Below the pieces are notes generated by a model. It was given only the letters and a program-made list of their open reading frames with translations. It did no database searches and was not told the DNA's origin. DNA of 38,271 nt from an uncultured Lachnospiraceae bacterium. Its GTDB lineage: Bacteria; Bacillota; Clostridia; Lachnospirales; Lachnospiraceae. The stretch is taken from contig CAMLYL010000022.1 in the NCBI GenBank assembly GCA_946491665.1, forward strand, positions 1-38,271. The letters are read 5' to 3'. Shown piece after piece: positions 31,410 to 38,271 of the stretch. Position 1 is the stretch's first letter. Each line of letters starts with the position of its first letter. The position numbers were made by a program, and so were the translations under genes.

Positions 31410-33722
31410 ATGAGTGAACATATACAGAAAATTCCCGCGGTTGCACTGCGGGGCACCTGCCTTTTGCCGGGGGCAGTCACCCATTTTGATATCAGCCGGA
31501 AACGGTCCGTCCGGGCGGTTGAGGAAGCGATGAAACGAGGCGGCCGCATTTTTCTGATTACCCAGAAGAATATACAGGTGGAAGAGCCCTGGGAGCAGGA
31601 TCTTTACCGGGTGGGGATGCTTGGACGGATCAAGCAGATTGTGAAAATGCAGAATGATATTGTCCGTGTAATTGTAGATGCAGTCTGCCGGGCAGAACTG
31701 GTCAGTATCCTGGAAGAACGGGAAATTTTAAAGGCAGAGATCATTACGCTGGGGAGTCAGAAGGACGACTATCCGGAGGTGGTGCAGGAAGCCATGCTGC
31801 GCAGTCTTCAGGAGGCGCTGCTGAATTATGCGGGGGTCAATTCGAAGGTTGGAAGGGAGCTGCGGGGGCAGCTTGACGGTCTGAACCGGCTGGATACATT
31901 TATTGATATTGTGGGAAACAGTCTCCCCATACCTTATCAGAAAAAGCAGAGGATTCTGGAAACGCTGGATCTCCGGGAGCGTTATGAGGTTCTGATGGAG
32001 ATTCTTTCAGAAGAAACGGATATCATGCAGATTAAAAATGATATTCAGCAGAAGGTGAAGGCCCGCGTAGATAAGAACCAGAAAGAGTATGTTCTGAGAG
32101 AGCAGCAGAAGGTAATCCGGCAGGAGCTGGGCGAGGAGGATACGGAGTCTGAGGCGGATCAGTTTTTGCAGGCAGTGGAGGAACTGGATGCGCCGGATAC
32201 GGTGAAGGAACGGCTGCGGAAGGAGATCCGTCGGTTCCGGACAGTTGCTTCCAATCCTTCTGAGGGTACGGTGGTGCGTACCTGGCTGGAAACCATGCTG
32301 GAGCTTCCCTGGAACAGGAAGTCCGAGGACTGTACAGACCTGAAATTTGCGAAGCAGATTCTGGATGATGATCATTATGGGCTGGATAAGGTAAAGGAGC
32401 GTGTGCTGGAGTTCCTGGCAGTGCGCCATATGACGGCCGGCGGGGAGAGCCCCATTATCTGTCTGGTGGGACCGCCCGGAACAGGAAAGACCAGTATAGC
32501 CAAATCTGTGGCTCACGCGCTGAATAAGAAGTATGTCAGAATCTGTCTGGGCGGAGTACGGGATGAGGCGGAGATCCGGGGCCACAGGAGAACCTATGTG
32601 GGAGCTATGCCGGGACGGATTGTGGCCGGGCTGAAAAATGCCGGTGTGAGCAATCCCCTGATGCTTCTGGATGAGATTGACAAGATGAGCAGTGATTACA
32701 AGGGAGATACTGCTTCCGCCATGCTGGAGGTTCTGGATTCTGAGCAGAATACACGATTTAATGATCATTATGTGGATATGCCTGTGGATCTTTCTGAAGT
32801 ACTGTTCATTGCGACTGCCAATGATATGCAGACCATACCTAAACCGCTTCTGGACCGTATGGAGCTGATTGAGGTCAGCAGCTATACCGCCAACGAAAAG
32901 CTGCATATCGCAAAAGAACATCTGGTAGGCAAGCAGAGACGCGCCAACGGCCTGAAGGAAGCACAGATTTCCTTTACGGACGAGGCGCTTCGGGAGATTA
33001 TTGATGAATATACCCGTGAGGCGGGCGTGCGGGATCTGGAGCGGAAGATCGGCCGGATCTGCCGGAAAACAGCCCGTCAGATTTTTGAAGGCGACTGCGA
33101 GAGCGCTGTTGTAAAGGCGGAGGATCTGGAGCAGTATCTGGGAAAAGCACGTTACCGTGTGGATGCCAAAAACGATGAAGACGAGGTGGGGATCGTCCGG
33201 GGACTTGCCTGGACCAGTGTGGGCGGAACCACTCTTCAGATTGAGGTCAATATTATGCCGGGAAAAGGTGAGTTCCGGCTGACCGGACAGCTGGGCGATG
33301 TGATGAAGGAGTCTGCCCAGACGGGAATCAGTTACATACGTTCCATCAGTGAACAGTACGGGATTGACAGCAGCTTTTTCACAAAGCACGATATTCACAT
33401 TCATATTCCGGAGGGCGCTGTGCCGAAGGACGGTCCGTCGGCGGGAATTACGATGGCTACGGCTATGCTGTCCGCCATTACGGGACGGAAGGTCCGGGCA
33501 GATGTGGCGATGACAGGAGAGATTACGCTGCGCGGCAGGGTACTGCCCATCGGCGGTCTGAAAGAAAAACTGCTGGCGGCCAGAACTGCCGGCATCATGA
33601 CAGTATGCGTGCCGGAGAAGAACCGGGCGGATGTGGAAGAGATTGACTCTGAAATTACAGACGGAATGGATATTCATTTCGTCAGCAGTATGGAGCAGGT
33701 ACTGGAAACTGCTCTTGTATAG
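31410..33722 (+). CDS. lon: ATP-dependent protease Lon
   Basis: This is a 770-residue LonA protease; ATG 31410 follows TTGGAGGACGAG and the in-frame 31353 start is not needed. It has an N-terminal substrate-binding LON domain (PAVALRGTCLLPG onward, to ~200), a coiled-coil linker (~200-300), an AAA+ domain with Walker A GPPGTGKTSIAKS and Walker B LMLLDEIDK, and a C-terminal protease domain with the Ser677/Lys720 dyad in KDGPSAGITMAT and IGGLKEKLLAA. It degrades misfolded and regulatory proteins in the cytoplasm. It is followed 25 bases later by ysxC, the order seen in many Firmicutes. Confidence 0.97.
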   Translation: MSEHIQKIPAVALRGTCLLPGAVTHFDISRKRSVRAVEEAMKRGGRIFLITQKNIQVEEPWEQDLYRVGMLGRIKQIVKMQNDIVRVIVDAVCRAELVSILEEREILKAEIITLGSQKDDYPEVVQEAMLRSLQEALLNYAGVNSKVGRELRGQLDGLNRLDTFIDIVGNSLPIPYQKKQRILETLDLRERYEVLMEILSEETDIMQIKNDIQQKVKARVDKNQKEYVLREQQKVIRQELGEEDTESEADQFLQAVEELDAPDTVKERLRKEIRRFRTVASNPSEGTVVRTWLETMLELPWNRKSEDCTDLKFAKQILDDDHYGLDKVKERVLEFLAVRHMTAGGESPIICLVGPPGTGKTSIAKSVAHALNKKYVRICLGGVRDEAEIRGHRRTYVGAMPGRIVAGLKNAGVSNPLMLLDEIDKMSSDYKGDTASAMLEVLDSEQNTRFNDHYVDMPVDLSEVLFIATANDMQTIPKPLLDRMELIEVSSYTANEKLHIAKEHLVGKQRRANGLKEAQISFTDEALREIIDEYTREAGVRDLERKIGRICRKTARQIFEGDCESAVVKAEDLEQYLGKARYRVDAKNDEDEVGIVRGLAWTSVGGTTLQIEVNIMPGKGEFRLTGQLGDVMKESAQTGISYIRSISEQYGIDSSFFTKHDIHIHIPEGAVPKDGPSAGITMATAMLSAITGRKVRADVAMTGEITLRGRVLPIGGLKEKLLAARTAGIMTVCVPEKNRADVEEIDSEITDGMDIHFVSSMEQVLETALV

Positions 33723-33747
33723 AGAGCAGTCCGGGAAAGGAGTTAGT

Positions 33748-34335
33748 ATGATTATAAGGAATGTGTCGCTGGAGACGGTATGCGGTTATACCAGCAAACT
33801 GCCTGAAAACACGAAGCCGGAGATTGCTTTTGCAGGGAAGTCCAATGTGGGGAAATCATCTCTGATCAATGCTCTGATGAACCGGAAGTCTCTGGCCCGC
33901 ACCTCCGGTCAGCCGGGAAAGACGCAGACCATTAATTTTTATAATGTAAATGATGAACTGTATCTGACCGATCTTCCGGGCTACGGTTTTGCGAAAGTGT
34001 CGGAAAAGGAGAAGCAGAAATGGGGGCAGATGATTGAGAATTATCTGCACACTTCAAAACAGCTTCGGGCAGTTTTTCTGCTGATTGATATCAGGCATGA
34101 TCCGTCAGCCAATGACAGGATGATGTATGAGTGGATGGTGTATCAGGGCTTTCATCCGATTATCATTGCCACGAAGCTGGATAAAATCAAGAGAAGTCAG
34201 CTTCAGAAGCAGCTGAAAGCCATACGGACCGGACTGAATGTAGAGCCGGAGACGATTATTATTCCATTTTCCGCCCAGACCAAGCAGGGACGGGAGGAAA
34301 TCTGGGAACTGGCGGAGCAGATTGTGAACGCGTAG
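33748..34335 (+). CDS. ysxC: Ribosome biogenesis GTPase YsxC/EngB
   Basis: This is a 195-residue essential GTPase; ATG 33748 lies behind AAAGGAG, the upstream in-frame extension being inside lon. G1 is GKSNVGKSSLIN, the switch segment is LARTSGQPGKTQTINFY, G3 is LTDLPGYGFAKV, and G4 is ATKLDK. LIDIRHDPSANDRMMYEWM is also characteristic of the EngB family. It acts in assembly of the large ribosomal subunit. It is co-transcribed with lon; the next gene starts ~50 bases later. Fully typical in length and motifs. Confidence 0.96.
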   Translation: MIIRNVSLETVCGYTSKLPENTKPEIAFAGKSNVGKSSLINALMNRKSLARTSGQPGKTQTINFYNVNDELYLTDLPGYGFAKVSEKEKQKWGQMIENYLHTSKQLRAVFLLIDIRHDPSANDRMMYEWMVYQGFHPIIIATKLDKIKRSQLQKQLKAIRTGLNVEPETIIIPFSAQTKQGREEIWELAEQIVNA

Positions 34336-34386
34336 CAGAGAAATGTGTCCGGATGGAAAGACGACAGCCTGAATAAGGAGTATGTT

Positions 34387-35295
34387 TTGAAAAATAAGTA
34401 TGTTTTTGTAACGGTTTTGCTGGCGGTAATACTGCTGGCAGGAGTGGGATTTACGGCTGCCTATCTGCACCGGCAGGACGGAGAACAGAGCCGGGAGAGA
34501 CTTACCGTAGTCACTTCCTTTTATCCCATGTATGTTGCGGCCAGAAATGTGATCGGTGATACTGAGGGAGTAACTCTGGAAAATCTGAGTGAGCCGCAGA
34601 CCGGGTGCCTTCATGACTATCAGCTTACATCTGCGGATATGAAGCTTTTATCTACGGCCGATGTGTTTATTGTAAACGGCGGCGGAATTGAGACTTTCCT
34701 TACAGATGTGGCGGAGGAGTACCCCGAACTGACAATTATCAATGCCTGTGAAAATCTGGAATTGCTGGGAGAAAACGCCCATGCCTGGATGAATATGGAC
34801 GATTACTGCACTCAGGTGGAAACTATCTGCGAGGGACTGACAGAAGCAGACAGCGCAGGAGCAGAGCAATACGAAAAAAATGCAGAAATCTATCTGGAAA
34901 AGATTGCCGGTCTTCAGGAGGAGTACAGTGATGTGGTTTCAATTCTCCAGGGGCAGCCGGTAGTGCTGTTCCATGAAGCCTATGAATATATAGCGGAGGA
35001 ATTCGGAATGGAAGTGGCCGGACTGCTGAATCTGGATGAGGAGCGGCAGGTCAGCGCCGGGGAAGTTGCGGATATTCTGTCTGCCATAGAGACGCAGGGG
35101 GTGTCTGTGATTCTGGCAGAAGAGCGGTATGGAAAAGACATGGGGGATATGATGGAGAAAGAGAGCGGCGTACAGGTGGTGTATCTGGATACTCTGACCC
35201 GGGGAGATTACGACGCGGACAGCTATCTGGACGGTATGCGCTCGAATCTGGAACTTCTGACAGAAGCCTTTGGAACTGACAGCACAGGAGAATAA
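34387..35295 (+). CDS. Zinc/manganese ABC transporter substrate-binding protein (ZnuA/AdcA-like)
   Basis: This is a 302-residue cluster A-I metal-binding protein. TTG 34387 is taken as the start because AAGGAG lies just upstream; GTG 34345 would put hydrophilic residues before the signal segment. MKNKYVFVTVLLAVILLAG is a signal peptide or uncleaved anchor with no lipobox Cys, unlike most Gram-positive relatives. Metal ligands are in the expected order: His in GCLHDYQLT, His in ENAHAWMNM, His in VLFHEAYEY and an acidic residue in LAEERYGKD. TVVTSFYPMYVAARNV is the typical family start. It delivers the metal to the permease encoded two genes downstream. Zn versus Mn cannot be decided. Confidence 0.9.
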   Translation: MKNKYVFVTVLLAVILLAGVGFTAAYLHRQDGEQSRERLTVVTSFYPMYVAARNVIGDTEGVTLENLSEPQTGCLHDYQLTSADMKLLSTADVFIVNGGGIETFLTDVAEEYPELTIINACENLELLGENAHAWMNMDDYCTQVETICEGLTEADSAGAEQYEKNAEIYLEKIAGLQEEYSDVVSILQGQPVVLFHEAYEYIAEEFGMEVAGLLNLDEERQVSAGEVADILSAIETQGVSVILAEERYGKDMGDMMEKESGVQVVYLDTLTRGDYDADSYLDGMRSNLELLTEAFGTDSTGE

Positions 35296-35296
35296 G

Positions 35297-36163
35297 ATGT
35301 TTCGAAAACTTATAGAGCCCTGCGGCCTTCACTGTATTCGAATGAACGATATTGGCGTCACAGTGGGGGAACAGGAGATACTGAAAAATATTAATCTTCA
35401 TATTCACTGCGGGAATCTGGCGGCGGTGATCGGCAAGAACGGAGCGGGAAAGTCTACTCTGATCAAGGCCATTCTGGGGGATATCCCGCATACGGGAACC
35501 ATCGAGTTTTCCCTTCATGAGAAGGGAAAGGTTGTCTCCGGAAAAAATATGGAGCTGAAGATCGGCTATGTGCCCCAGTCGCTGAATATTGAGAAGAAGA
35601 CTCCGATCAGTGTGTATGATATGATTGCCTGCTATCAAAGTTCCTATCCGGTTTTCTGGAAGAAGAGCCGGTCCCTGTATCAGAAAATCCGGGAAACTCT
35701 GGAGATTTTTCAGGCGGCGGAGCTGATTGACAAGCAGGTGTGCAATCTTTCCGGAGGAGAGCTGCAGAGAGTCCTTCTGTCCATGGCGATTATGGACGGG
35801 CCGGATCTGCTGCTCCTGGATGAACCGGTGTCGGGCATTGATCAGACCGGCATGGATCTGTTCTATCAGAAAATTTCGGAACTGAAAAATCATTATGATC
35901 TGGCGATCATTCTGATTTCTCATGATCTGGATTATGTGGCCCGCTATGCGGATCAGGTGATTCTGATTGATGATAAAACCGTGGCCTGCCAGGGGGATGT
36001 CCGTCATGTTTATGAGAGTCCGGAGTTTGAGCGTGTTTTCGGCGGTTTTGATCTGGAAAATTACAAACCCCGCCGGAAAAGCCGGAAAGCGGACAGCGGC
36101 GTTCCCGACGGAGAAAAACAGCCCTATAATCCGCTGTACCGGGGCAGAAGGGGGGCGGAATGA
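35297..36163 (+). CDS. Metal ABC transporter ATP-binding protein (ZnuC-like)
   Basis: This is a 288-residue ABC ATPase starting at ATG 35297 behind CAGGAGAATAAG, one base after the preceding stop. Walker A is GKNGAGKSTLIKAIL, the Q-loop is YVPQSLNI, the signature is NLSGGELQRVLLSMA, Walker B is LLLLDEPVSGID, and the H-loop is ILISHDL. The ~20-residue N-terminal extension and basic C-terminal tail (KPRRKSRKADSG) are unusual but modest. It powers the cluster A-I metal importer with its neighbours on both sides. It overlaps the permease start by 4 bases (ATGA-type coupling). Confidence 0.94.
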   Translation: MFRKLIEPCGLHCIRMNDIGVTVGEQEILKNINLHIHCGNLAAVIGKNGAGKSTLIKAILGDIPHTGTIEFSLHEKGKVVSGKNMELKIGYVPQSLNIEKKTPISVYDMIACYQSSYPVFWKKSRSLYQKIRETLEIFQAAELIDKQVCNLSGGELQRVLLSMAIMDGPDLLLLDEPVSGIDQTGMDLFYQKISELKNHYDLAIILISHDLDYVARYADQVILIDDKTVACQGDVRHVYESPEFERVFGGFDLENYKPRRKSRKADSGVPDGEKQPYNPLYRGRRGAE

Positions 36164-36972
36164 TGGAACAGTTCATGTCTCTTTTCCAATATGATTTCAT
36201 GATTCTGGCCTTTGCGGCGATTCTGATTATCGCTCCGCTGTTCGGTGTGCTGGGAACTATGATTGTAAATAATAAAATGGCCTTCTTTTCGGATGCGCTG
36301 GGACACTCGGCGCTGACCGGGATCGCGGTGGGCGTGATCTGCGGAATCCCGGACACCAGTCTGGCTATGGTGATTTTCGGCGTGGCATTTGCATTGCTGC
36401 TCAACTGGATTAAGAGCAGAAATCCGGCGTCAACGGACACGATTATTTCCGTGTTTTCTTCCTGCTGCATTGCCATTGGTCTGGCAATTTTGTCCCGGGG
36501 AGGGAATTTCAGCAAATATTCCAGCCTTCTTCTGGGAGATATTCTGAGTATTACCCGGAGAGAGATTGTTTATCTGCTGCTGATTTTTATTGCTACGATT
36601 ATTTTCTGGCTGGTCTGCTATAACCGCCTGCAGGCTGTCAGTCTGAACCGGACACTGGCAAAGAGCAGGCAGTTCAGAATCAGACTGATTGAAAACCTGT
36701 TTTCCGTTTTTATTGCGCTGATTGTAATGCTTTCCATCAAATGGATTGGAATTCTTCTGATTAATGCTCTGCTGATCCTTCCGGCAGCTTCTTCCAGAAA
36801 TATTGCAGAAAATGTGCGGGAATATCATCTGTTTTCCATAATTTTCTCGTTGTTTTCCGGTATATTGGGGCTGTTTGTGTCTTATTATACGGATATGGCG
36901 ACGGGACCGATGATTGTAATTTTCGCATCGGTAATCTTTTTTGCCACTTATTTTTATGGAAGGAATCGCTGA
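36160..36972 (+). CDS. Metal ABC transporter permease (ZnuB-like)
   Basis: This 270-residue membrane protein of the ABC-3 family has about eight helices. It starts at ATG 36160 (or the adjacent ATG 36163) behind AAGGGGGG, overlapping the ATPase stop. FFSDALGHSALTGIAVG and SIKWIGILLINALLILPAAS are the conserved segments of cluster A-I permeases, the first contacting the ATPase. It should form the membrane channel for Zn2+ or Mn2+ delivered by the binding protein. No Fur/Zur/MntR gene or clear operator box was found nearby. Confidence 0.94.
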   Translation: MMEQFMSLFQYDFMILAFAAILIIAPLFGVLGTMIVNNKMAFFSDALGHSALTGIAVGVICGIPDTSLAMVIFGVAFALLLNWIKSRNPASTDTIISVFSSCCIAIGLAILSRGGNFSKYSSLLLGDILSITRREIVYLLLIFIATIIFWLVCYNRLQAVSLNRTLAKSRQFRIRLIENLFSVFIALIVMLSIKWIGILLINALLILPAASSRNIAENVREYHLFSIIFSLFSGILGLFVSYYTDMATGPMIVIFASVIFFATYFYGRNR

Positions 36973-36984
36973 GGGCGCAGGAGA

Positions 36985-37626
36985 ATGATGAAGAAAAGAG
37001 AACAGTTAGATCTGATCAGGCAGCATAAAGCCTCCATCATAGGGATGGAGCAGGCCAGAAAATCTGCGGTCTGTATTCCGCTGATTGATACAGAGGATGG
37101 TTTCGATGTGCTTTTCGAGATCCGTTCCTCCAGAATGCAGAGTCAGCCGGGGGACATCTGTTTCCCGGGAGGGATGGTAGAGCAGGGAGAGACAGAGCAG
37201 GAGGCCGCAGTCCGGGAAATGACGGAGGAGCTTCTGGTGGATCCTCGGCAGATTCGGATGATCGGTCCGATGGATATTTTCCCGGCCAGCCGTTTGTATG
37301 TCTATCCCTTTGTGGTACTTCTGGAAAATTACAGGAAAACTTTCAGTACAGATGAGGTAGAGGATGTTTTCCGTGTGCCGCTGCAGTTCTTTCTGGAAAA
37401 TGAACCGGAAGTTTATTATACTCACATGCAGGTGATCCCCGGAGAAGATTTTCCATATGACCGTATTTATAAGGGACGGGAATATGAATGGAGGGAACGG
37501 ACAGAGGAAATTTTCTTCTATCAGTATAAGCAGTATAATATCTGGGGAATGACGGCAAAAATGATAGAAGCGCTGGCCAGGCTGATCAGAAACGGGCAGG
37601 CGCCTGTTGAGACAGAGATAAAATAA
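36985..37626 (+). CDS. Nudix hydrolase, CoA pyrophosphatase-like
   Basis: This 213-residue protein starts at ATG 36985 or the adjacent 36988, close behind GCAGGAG. The Nudix box is complete: GGMVEQGETEQEAAVREMTE-E-LLV (G-x5-E-x7-R-E-x2-E-E). The preceding EIRSSRMQSQPGDICFPGG matches the NUDT7/YeaB CoA-binding subgroup signature (RSxxLxxHxGQVxFPGG), with some differences. It probably cleaves CoA or oxidised CoA to phosphopantetheine and ADP. It lies 12 bases after the metal transporter operon and ends at a good terminator, so it is the last gene of that transcript. Subfamily assignment is likely, not certain. Confidence 0.9.
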   Translation: MMKKREQLDLIRQHKASIIGMEQARKSAVCIPLIDTEDGFDVLFEIRSSRMQSQPGDICFPGGMVEQGETEQEAAVREMTEELLVDPRQIRMIGPMDIFPASRLYVYPFVVLLENYRKTFSTDEVEDVFRVPLQFFLENEPEVYYTHMQVIPGEDFPYDRIYKGREYEWRERTEEIFFYQYKQYNIWGMTAKMIEALARLIRNGQAPVETEIK

Positions 37627-37653
37627 AACAGCAGCCCTGCGGCTGCTGTTTTC
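37627..37653 (+). terminator. Terminator after the Nudix gene
   Basis: AACAGCAGCC and GGCTGCTGTT form a perfect 10-bp stem with loop CTGC (37627-37650) immediately after the stop, followed by TTC. It marks the end of the core operon. Confidence 0.8.
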
Positions 37654-37715
37654 ACATAGGGAGATTGAGTTATGAAAATGTTTTATCCAAAAAATAGGTA
37701 GTTGGCTTGTTTACA

Positions 37716-37731
37716 GGTATTATAATAACCG
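37716..37731 (+). promoter_or_regulatory. Palindromic -10 region, copy 1
   Basis: GGTATTATAATAACCG is nearly palindromic (GGT...ACC) and contains TATAAT (37721-37726). A matching -35 is poor. The same 16 bases recur at 37982-37997 with one change, suggesting two promoters under the same control. Confidence 0.45.
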
Positions 37732-37846
37732 GGAAATGTGAGCAAAATATGTCAAATTTCTAAAACAGCGGCAAATTAAATCTTAAAAGAAAATAGGATT
37801 TTATTAAGAAAATATAAAGTTCGAAAATAACAGAGAAGAAGGCGGA

Positions 37847-37889
37847 AATTCCTGCCGAATTCTGCGGTTTTGCGCAGAATGCAGGAATT
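37847..37889 (+). other. Long hairpin in the non-coding region
   Basis: AATTCCTGC (37847-37855) pairs with GCAGGAATT (37881-37889), and ATTCTGCG (37859-37866) pairs with CGCAGAAT (37873-37880), with a 3-base bulge and a 6-base loop: 17 pairs in all. No T-run follows, so it is more likely an RNA structural element than an intrinsic terminator. Confidence 0.5.
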
Positions 37890-37981
37890 CTTTCGGGGAG
37901 TTACAGAATAGTAATGTGTAAAATATCCGAAAATAATTTCAAAAAAAACGCAACTTTGTGCACACTTTCAGAGTTGGATTT

Positions 37982-37997
37982 GGTACTATAATAACCG
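37982..37997 (+). promoter_or_regulatory. Palindromic -10 region, copy 2
   Basis: GGTACTATAATAACCG with TATAAT at 37987-37992 repeats copy 1 (one T/C difference). It would start a transcript near 37999. Confidence 0.5.
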
Positions 37998-37998
37998 T

Positions 37999-38093
37999 AA
38001 AACCCCCCAATACATTATATAGTTTTTTGCTACCCCATAGTAAAAAATACCTTCTCTTTAGGAAAGAACAGCCAGACGAATGGCTGTTTTTTT
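37999..38093 (+). ncRNA. Candidate small RNA of about 95 nt
   Basis: A -10 box at 37987-37992 and an intrinsic terminator (AACAGCCA 38067-38074 / TGGCTGTT 38081-38088, then TTTTT) bracket about 95 bases with no plausible ORF or ribosome binding site. Between them lie CCCCCC and CTACCCCATAG. I do not recognise an RNA family; it could equally be a leader for the element beyond. Confidence 0.4.
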
Positions 38094-38158
38094 CGTTGTA
38101 TGGAAATATTTCTGCTGCCGGGGGAGGAAAATCTGCGGCCGATTCTGTCTGATCTGTT

Positions 38159-38244
38159 TATCAGATGTGGGAAGACTCCCGCCTTTACAGGTGGTGAGTA
38201 TAACAAATTAGTATCAGTGGCGGGAGTCAATCCCCCATCTGATA
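38159..38244. repeat. Long inverted-repeat element with homology to the clpX-lon gap
   Basis: TATCAGATGTGGGAAGACTC (continuing CCGCC, 38159-38183) pairs with GGCGGGAGTCAATCCCCCAT (continuing CTGATA, 38219-38244), about 23 base pairs with one mismatch and a small bulge. The 35-base loop contains AGTATAACAAATTAGTATCA. The loop and right arm resemble 31277-31310 on the same strand. The window ends 27 bases later, so the full extent is unknown. It may be a MITE/REP-like repeat or a structured RNA. Confidence 0.5.
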
Positions 38245-38271
38245 GACGCTCCGCGAGGATGCGCAGGGATT

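Noticed and set aside
32007..33677. Long 556-codon minus-strand ORF inside lon
   Set aside because: Antisense shadow of a fully conserved Lon protease; no family motifs and no start signal.
38100..38200. RNase P RNA, because of GGGGGAGGAAAATCTGCGG near the window end
   Set aside because: Only a partial resemblance to the GAGGAAAGTCCGGGC core, and none of the other conserved RNase P blocks could be found in the visible part.
37982..38271. CRISPR array or tracrRNA in the terminal non-coding region
   Set aside because: No regularly spaced identical repeats and no cas genes anywhere in the window.
1..38271. Insertion sequences, transposases, integrases, tRNA or rRNA genes
   Set aside because: No transposase or integrase motifs, no terminal inverted repeats flanking either accessory island, and no recognisable tRNA or rRNA sequence was seen by eye.

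Overview
The window looks like the chromosome of a spore-forming, anaerobic, low-to-mid GC Firmicute, most likely a gut Lachnospiraceae (class Clostridia). The evidence is an alpha/beta-type small acid-soluble spore protein, strong AGGAGG ribosome binding sites, the tig-clpP-clpX-lon-ysxC block, an anaerobic (radical SAM) sulfatase maturase and a lanthipeptide cluster of the gut Firmicute type. The species cannot be named from the sequence alone.

Layout. 1-5340: the 3' end of an ArsB/CitM-type ion transporter, a TIR-domain protein whose TIR resembles that of animal SARM1, a small graveyard (HTH fragment; an ogt gene reduced to its two ends by an internal deletion), a phosphodiesterase, a GNAT acetyltransferase, a flavoprotein and a frameshifted small ORF. 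5365-11857: housekeeping and metabolic genes (GH13 oligo-1,6-glucosidase, rRNA m5C methyltransferase, tcdA, a membrane-anchored unknown, DUF1653 protein, CYTH protein, DJ-1/PfpI protein). 11861-14966: an ABC ATPase fragment, two AT-rich exported proteins of unknown function and the spore protein.

15197-20623 is a self-contained lanthipeptide operon: LytTR response regulator, AgrC/GHKL-type sensor kinase, a 49-residue precursor and a complete LanM synthetase. It is bounded by a LytTR-type direct repeat with a -10 box and by a terminator, and contains a hairpin between precursor and synthetase. It has no LanT exporter/protease, no immunity genes and no double-glycine leader site.

20684-27667 is an organosulfate-utilisation island: a Crp/Fnr-family regulator, a DASS (SLC13-like) anion transporter, a cytoplasmic formylglycine sulfatase, a UroD/MtaA-family zinc methyltransferase-like protein, a TauE/SafE exporter and the sulfatase maturase. 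Three promoters (in front of the regulator, the transporter operon and the exporter-maturase operon) carry the same palindrome, TGT-N2-TTATAA-N2-ACA (the third degenerate), each about 30 bp upstream of a -10 box. That places them near -41.5, the class II activator position. Together these read as one regulon: import of a sulfate ester, intracellular desulfation, processing of the freed organic part, and export of the sulfur oxyanion. The substrate is not known.

27703-37653 is conserved core: trigger factor, ClpP, ClpX, Lon and YsxC, then a Znu/Adc-type metal ABC transporter and a Nudix hydrolase. 37654-38271 is non-coding, with two copies of a palindromic -10 region, a possible small RNA of about 95 nt and a long hairpin. 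That hairpin is homologous to a sequence between clpX and lon.
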